From Sinohyriopsis cumingii (taxonomy: Eukaryota; Mollusca; Bivalvia; Unionida; Unionidae): a DNA stretch of 64,000 nt. A program made the translations under genes and the position numbers. The notes under the pieces were generated by a model. That model saw only the letters and a list, made by a program, of their open reading frames with translations, made no database searches and was not told the DNA's origin. The stretch is from NCBI GenBank assembly GCA_028554795.2, contig CM068838.1:132371768-132435767 (forward strand), written 5' to 3'. Shown here one piece after another: positions 58,930 through 64,000 of this stretch; the first letter of the stretch is position 1, and each line of letters begins with the position of its first letter.

Positions 58930-61500
58930 ATGCCATTTGAACATACCTTATCTTGTTTCAGTTCAAGATTAAATCAGATTACTTCTTTCAGGAAATAATT
59001 CGGTAATTGAGATTTTTTTGGGATACAGTGAAACCTTCTTGCATTAACTTTTTGCATGAGGATGAACTTAAAATTCCAAACTACAGTTTTCAAAGAAAAG
59101 AGAGACTTTTCCAAAATGATGGTGAAATTCTTGTTTACATTAACAATGGCATTTCTTTCCAATGACGATATGAGAAAAATGGTATGAACATAATCTGGGT
59201 AGAAATTAGACATAATGCCCAAAAACAATTTGAATCAGGCTGTGTATACAGACCACTGAACCCTGACAATGCTTGGTATACTATGTTTCAAAATAAGCTT
59301 GAAACATTGTATATAGATGATAAAGCTGTCAGCAGGTGACTTCAGTTACAATTTGCTTTATGACATCAATCAAAGTGGGATTAAAAACATTAATTCCTTT
59401 AATTATCAACTGCTAGTTCACAAATATTCCTTAAAGAACTGAAAGACATCCCTTGATGAGTAATTGATGCTCTAGACATCTGGATAGATGTTTACTGACA
59501 CCTTAATCACTCATGCTTCTATTAATTTCAAGACAGTCAAGCAACAAAATCAAACCAGTTGGATTACAGGTGATATACTGAATGCTGTTAAGGTAAGGGA
59601 TTAATGATTTCATGATCTAAAAGATACCAACATTGCGGATTATGAAGAAACATAGTCTAGTTAGTGATTTAAAAGGCAAGGAAAACTTACTATTCCACAG
59701 AAATATCAGATACTATTGCAAAAAGGAATCCTAGAAAACTCTGGATAGTCTTAAATGTCTTGAAGGTCAAATCTTTCAATAACCTGCCATTTACATGTAT
59801 TAGTGATGAAAATCATGATATTCAGCAAGAAACTCTTCAAATTAATAGCTTAAGAAAGAGTCTCCATTGATGAATTAAATGAGTGTATTTCCTCAAAACT
59901 TGGCAAAGAAGAGTGCTACAAAGTACCTAAAATAAGTCTTGAATTCATTTTAAATGAATTTATGACAAACTTGATGTCAGAACAGCTACTGGTCTAGATT
60001 ATACAAGTGCTAAGTTCCTAAAACTCTTATCACAATTGATTGCACCATCACTTATGTACATCTTCAATCTAAGTATTTCCATAGGTATTTTTCCCAATGA
60101 GCTAAAACTGGCAAAAGTGACTCCAGTACGTCAGAAAGGGAGATCTTTCTGATATAAATAACTACAGACCTATATCAGTGTTATCATCACTTTCAAAGAT
60201 ACTAAAAAGACTTGATCATTATGAATTTTGAAACTATCTGGAATTATTTAATTTACTACATGTATGACAATCGGGTTTTTGTGAAAGACATTCATGCCAG
60301 ACTACACTAACTAGAATGGTGGATTATTGGTTAAAAGCAATGGATCAAGGTAACCTTGTAGGTAAAGTGGTACTTGTTACCAAGGCTTCTGACCTTATAA
60401 ATCACAAAATCCTGCTGGAAAATCTCAGTATACATTATGTTAACCATGAAAGCTCAATTTGGGTTCAAACCTATCTTGCTGGGAGACAACAAGTTTCTGT
60501 TTTAAATAAACGTTCAGATAAGAAACTGATAAAGTCAAGTGTTCCACAAGGATCAGTTCTTGGACCATTACTCTTACTGCTGTACATCAATAATTTACCA
60601 CATCACATTGAGCTATCCACCACCAACATGTTTGCAGATAACACCACATTATATAATAATATTGGATCAACAGGCAGTGAGATTAGCTCTAAATTAAATC
60701 AAGATTTCATAAAAATAAATAACTGGTGTGAGCACAGTGGTATGAAGATAAATACAGCCAAATGATCATAGGTAGTAGAGCAGGAGTAAAAGCTGAGAAA
60801 AATTGTTTCAAAGTAATGATAAAAGGAATGGATATACAATAGTCTGAAAATAAAAAACTACTTGACATCATGATGGACAATATCTTGCAAAATGCAAGTT
60901 GATAATGTCATTAAAAAGTAAATTTACTGCTTTATCTCTTGAACAGAATAAAATATATTCCTCAAGAACAGAAAAAGATATTCTGTGACAATGCATATAT
61001 CCTGCCGCACCTAGAATAATATTGTTCTATCAGGTAATTGTGTTACAGAAAATCGGGAAAGATTACTGAAATTTCAAGAAAGAGCAGATAGAATTATTTT
61101 TTATGTTGACATATATACCATCAACAAACTAAGGAATTTCATACTATCTTATTTAAAGATGGTTGATTGATGCCAAGCTTTCAGAAAGTTTCTTAGTAAA
61201 CGTCTACAGAAACAATCATTTGTACGATTTTGTTTAATTTAGTACTACTACTCTTTAAAAGATTGTTATATCATGTACTCACCTATGATGTTTTACACGT
61301 TCGCTACTTCTCTTTGTAAGAATCCTCTCGATACTCGTCCTTAAAACCTTGTGCATATTTTAGTGTAGCAGTAGATTACTCTAGTTGTCTAGTTTAAATA
61401 GCATTTGTTGTCTAAAGACACCTCACCTTCTAAAACTGTGCATTGTACACATTTACATTTATATAAATGTAATTGTAGAAGGCATCGTGCAGGATTGGTC
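58930..61500 (+). pseudogene. Non-LTR retrotransposon relic with endonuclease and RT (Jockey/CR1-like)
   Basis: Endonuclease (EEP) remains at about 59080-59340: QRKERLFQNDGEILVYINNG, IIWVEIRHN, CVYRPLNPDN, TMFQNKLETLYIDDKAV. RT remains: TATGLDYTSAKFLKLLSQLI near 59985-60045, FNLSISIGIFPNELK near 60065, KVTPV, a long open stretch 60316-60765 with SVPQGSVLGPLLLLLYINNL, FADNTTLY, and NNWCEHSGMKINTAK. The first catalytic Asp region reads VLVTKASDLINHKILL (DLxKAFD lost) and FADD is FADN, so catalysis is lost. The C-terminal LKFQERADRIIF lies near 61058. The 3' end lies somewhere near 61260-61500. The 5' side abuts the 29-bp array. Confidence 0.8.
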
Positions 61501-61523
61501 ATTGCACCAAATGAGTTTCTTCT

Positions 61524-62410
61524 TTAACCTTTTACTTCCCATATAAAAATCTAACCCTCTTACCTGTGCGTCCCATATGACGTTCACGACATCATACTCT
61601 TGCTTCCTATAAAAAAAATACATAAACCGTAAATCAACGTCATCCTCAAAAAAATTTATTCTCGCATTCCTGCAATAGCCTCAAAATAACCAAAATAATT
61701 TCTACCGAAAGTCTGCATTTGTTATTAATGCTGGATTACTGTAAGTTATTATTTGTCATCATTTCGTGATAAAAACAACTATTGAAGCACAACTTGTTTT
61801 GTTTTAATCACTGCAACTTGTGCTTCAGATCTTTAAACATTAATATGTAAATACAAACATGTATTTAATCAGCATACTTGGTGAAATTATATTCTTCGTA
61901 ATATCAGTTAGAAATCACAAATGAATGTGACAAGAGGCAGAAACGTAATAATGGCGGACATCGTATTATCTAAGCAGTGCCAGTTCGTTAGACAGACTGT
62001 AATTATAATTCATTTGGCATATACATTAAGGAATATATAAAATTCATAAGAAACATGATATAAACATTCTGTGATTAAATATTTATCTCTTTAAAAAATA
62101 ATAGTCTGAAACATATTACACAATGCGACGTTGGATAAATCAATGTGGTATAGAATATAACTGTTGGAATCGTTTTCTTCTTTCCTGACTCTCAGGATGA
62201 CTCTCCACCATTCTTATAAAACTATTGATGATAACATATATTTATAATGAAATGAAACATATATTGCCACCATTTCTTTGAAGATCGTCCAACTGGATAT
62301 TTGGCCCTGAGTTGGTCACATATGTCAACCCCTCTGTAGTACTGTTGGTAATTTGTGATGGCCTTTGGGCAGTTAACCAGTCGCACTGTCCCATCTTTAC
62401 TCATTTAAGT
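61524..62410 (-). pseudogene. piggyBac transposase relic (3' part of the element)
   Basis: The minus-strand ORF 62222-62404 reads LVNCPKAITNYQQYYRGVDI, then CDQLRAKYPVGRSSKKWWQY. This matches the conserved CPKxxxxYNxxMGGVDxxDQxxxxY block and RKxKKWW motif of the DDE_Tnp_1_7 family. After a frameshift near 62205, MVESHPESQERRKRFQQL resembles the downstream linker. The element end is placed at TTAA 61524-61527 followed by CCTTTTACTTCCCATATA, which resembles the MITE end at 15.2 kb; TTAA is the piggyBac target. The N-terminal DDE residues are missing, cut off at the ATT-repeat at 62414. A dead cut-and-paste transposon. Confidence 0.8.
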
Positions 62411-62413
62411 CAT

Positions 62414-62417
62414 TATG

Positions 62418-62456
<39 letters not shown>

Positions 62457-62475
62457 TTTGTAGTAGTAGTAGTAG
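62414..62475. repeat. ATT then TAG trinucleotide microsatellites
   Basis: About fourteen ATT units followed by about five TAG units, at the truncated end of the piggyBac relic. Confidence 0.9.
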
Positions 62476-62515
62476 TTCACAAATATTTAGATTATTTAAC
62501 TAAATTATATAATAA

Positions 62516-62640
62516 CATGACGTATACTGAGATTTTCCAGCCCGATTTTGTGATTCATAAGGTCAGAAGTCTTTTTAACAAGAAACACTAAATTTACCTA
62601 CAAGGTTACCTTGATCTATTGCTGTTAACCAATAAATAGT
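62516..62640 (-). mobile_element. Inverted fragment of the 60-kb LINE (RT domain piece)
   Basis: The reverse complement matches 60312-60440: WLTAIDQGNLVGK corresponds to WLKAMDQGNLVGK, and CTTCTGACCTTATGAATCAC to CTTCTGACCTTATAAATCAC, continuing to CTCAGTATAC. It is about 125 bp in opposite orientation, ending at a TAG microsatellite (62636-62655). Confidence 0.75.
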
Positions 62641-62655
62641 AGTAGTAGTAGTAGT

Positions 62656-63224
62656 ATTGTGCCATTCATTGTGCTCTTGTTGGATAGGTAATGAAACCTT
62701 GTAAAAGTAATACTGAACTGATCCTTCTTAAAAGCATAATTAAATAAAGGAAACCATCCATTAGCAAATTCCATCTGTGTTTTATCTGACATGTTGTAAT
62801 GAAAATGGTTTGCTAGGTGGTGACGCTACTGTGATGAGTTACATTACAATGAAGAAAAAAAATAATTCCAAGTATACTTTGCGGTGTAATTTAACTGGTT
62901 TGTATAAAAGTGTTTATTGCTTTTTAAATCTCAGATAGTTATATGTTTATTTCAAGGAATAATGCTATATTCCAATTAGTTTATTATGCCCAAAGTTAGA
63001 GTACTGGGGTAATATCATATTTTGTATGTCACTTTTCACACTAATTATTTTTGCTCATGAAATCCTAAAAATAATAATAATTTCTTTTTGTTTATGATTT
63101 TTCTTTACCTTATTGTTAGATTACTGCCTGCACACACACACACACATGATGATTTGTTTATGTATTGTCTCCCTTTCCCTACCAATCTGATGTTCAACAT
63201 GTGGAAGTGGGTCTCACACCAACT
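62656..63224. other. No gene recognised
   Basis: AT-rich sequence with a short CA run near 63130; nothing else seen. Confidence 0.5.
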
Positions 63225-63234
63225 TCCATAATCT

Positions 63235-63574
63235 GAATTATGTGTGTGTGTGTGTTTATGTGATATTAGGATTTTTAATGTAGCTTTTAAAAAAATTTCA
63301 GTCATATCGCTACAATTTCTACAGTGTGGCAGTTTATAGTGATGTCTAGCACTGATGTATCATGCCTCAGACACGTAGCACGATGTCCCATCCAGTCACA
63401 TTATCCTGACACCAGGCCGACCAGTCCTAACACTAACCTCTTAATGCTGAGTGCCAAGCGAGGCAGCTGTTAGTACCATTTTTGTAAGTCTTTGGTATGA
63501 CTTGGCTGGGCTTTGAACCGATGACCTCCCACTTCCAAGGCAAATGCTCTAACCACTAGGCCACTAGAGCGGTC
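63235..63574 (-). mobile_element. tRNA-derived SINE family B, full-length copy
   Basis: The reverse strand starts ACCGCTCTAGTGGCCTAGTG (A box) with a GGTTCAAAGCC B box, then the complete family-B body and a tail ending in CA repeats (the GT run at 63241-63255). It is flanked by the 10-bp duplication TCCATAATCT at 63225-63234 and 63575-63584. This is the reference copy for the family in this window. Confidence 0.85.
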
Positions 63575-63754
63575 TCCATAATCTTTTGTGTTTATAGTAG
63601 TTATCACACTTTGTATTTGATATAGCCTATGAAGTATAGCATACCTTTTCAAGTCCATTGACTTTATTTTGTGGGGTGGGTCTGTTTGCCTTCACTGTTA
63701 CACATACACACATTATTTCTTTAAATAAGATTTAAAATACAGTGTTTTATGGAT

Positions 63755-63930
63755 CGTCCACTCAATCCAGTAAACATGGACAGAAGTATAGGAGACTAAG
63801 TGCTCAGTATCGGTAGTGGAAGTCCACTCAATCCATTGGATGTGGACAGAGGGGTAGGAGATTAAGTGCTCACTATCAGTAGTGAAGTCCACTCAATCCA
63901 GTGGATGTGGACAGAGGTATAGGAGACTAA
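63755..63930 (+). repeat. Tandem repeat, 65-67-bp unit, about 2.7 copies
   Basis: GTCCACTCAATCCA starts at 63755, 63822 and 63887, each followed by a GGATGTGGACAGAG-type phrase and TAGGAGACTAAGTGCTCA. The start is a hyphenated inverted repeat (GTCCACTCAATCCATTGGAT followed by GTGGAC). Confidence 0.85.
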
Positions 63931-64000
63931 CACCTAAACGTTGCAGTTTGCAAATACCTTTATCAGTCAACTTTGAATGTAGCTGATTTTTTTTTTAGAG

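Overview
This is an AT-rich, gene-poor stretch of a metazoan genome, most likely a mollusc or another lophotrochozoan. It has no bacterial-style gene packing, operons or ribosome binding sites. Instead it holds tRNA-derived SINEs with target-site duplications, relics of DIRS, non-LTR and piggyBac elements, and long minisatellite arrays. The mollusc call is an inference from two SINE bodies (one ending in GGCGTTAAACCC plus CAA repeats, one built on GGATAATGTGACTGGGTGGG) that I remember as common in mollusc genomes.

One convincing host protein-coding gene is visible: an intronless class A neuropeptide-type GPCR on the minus strand (42370-43557, 395 aa). One further candidate is a single 120-bp exon at 12461-12580 (plus strand, phase 0-0). 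If real, it belongs to a larger gene whose other exons I could not find.

Layout. 0-5.5 kb: a SINE, a 196-bp foldback, a 26-bp minisatellite and a 50-bp minisatellite. 6.3-8 kb: DIRS relic 1, split by a SINE. 9-11.2 kb: 54-bp and 40-bp arrays, the latter carrying an inserted element whose tail was re-duplicated. 12.4-14.2 kb: candidate exon and old degenerate repeats. 15.2-16 kb: a TTAA-flanked piggyBac-like MITE with 18-bp perfect ends. 16.2-18.7 kb: DIRS relic 2 (RT, RNase H and tyrosine recombinase remains). 18.9-20.9 kb: non-LTR relic. 21.3-22.35 kb: 31/33-bp array. 26-30.4 kb: SINEs, a 34-bp array and a 26-bp array split by an 886-bp insertion. 32 kb: a near-perfect 109-bp hairpin and a SINE. 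36.2-40.2 kb: a 30-bp array, DIRS relic 3 and an RNase H-bearing LINE with a long 3' part. 42.4-43.6 kb: the GPCR. 44.2-45.7 kb: two LINE fragments joined tail to tail. 49.3-50 kb: 72-bp array. 53.8-56.7 kb: a 2.9-kb 24-bp array with 661-bp higher-order duplication. 57.8-58.9 kb: 29-bp array. 58.9-61.5 kb: EEP/RT LINE relic. 61.5-62.4 kb: piggyBac transposase relic. 63.2-63.6 kb: SINE.

The genes do not form a pathway. The window is mainly a record of transposon insertion, decay and minisatellite birth. I found no undescribed enzymatic or defence system. The most notable signals are minisatellites arising inside DIRS coding relics, arrays that amplified after trapping an insertion, and the isolated hairpin at 32 kb. 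All copy numbers and alignments were read by eye and are approximate.
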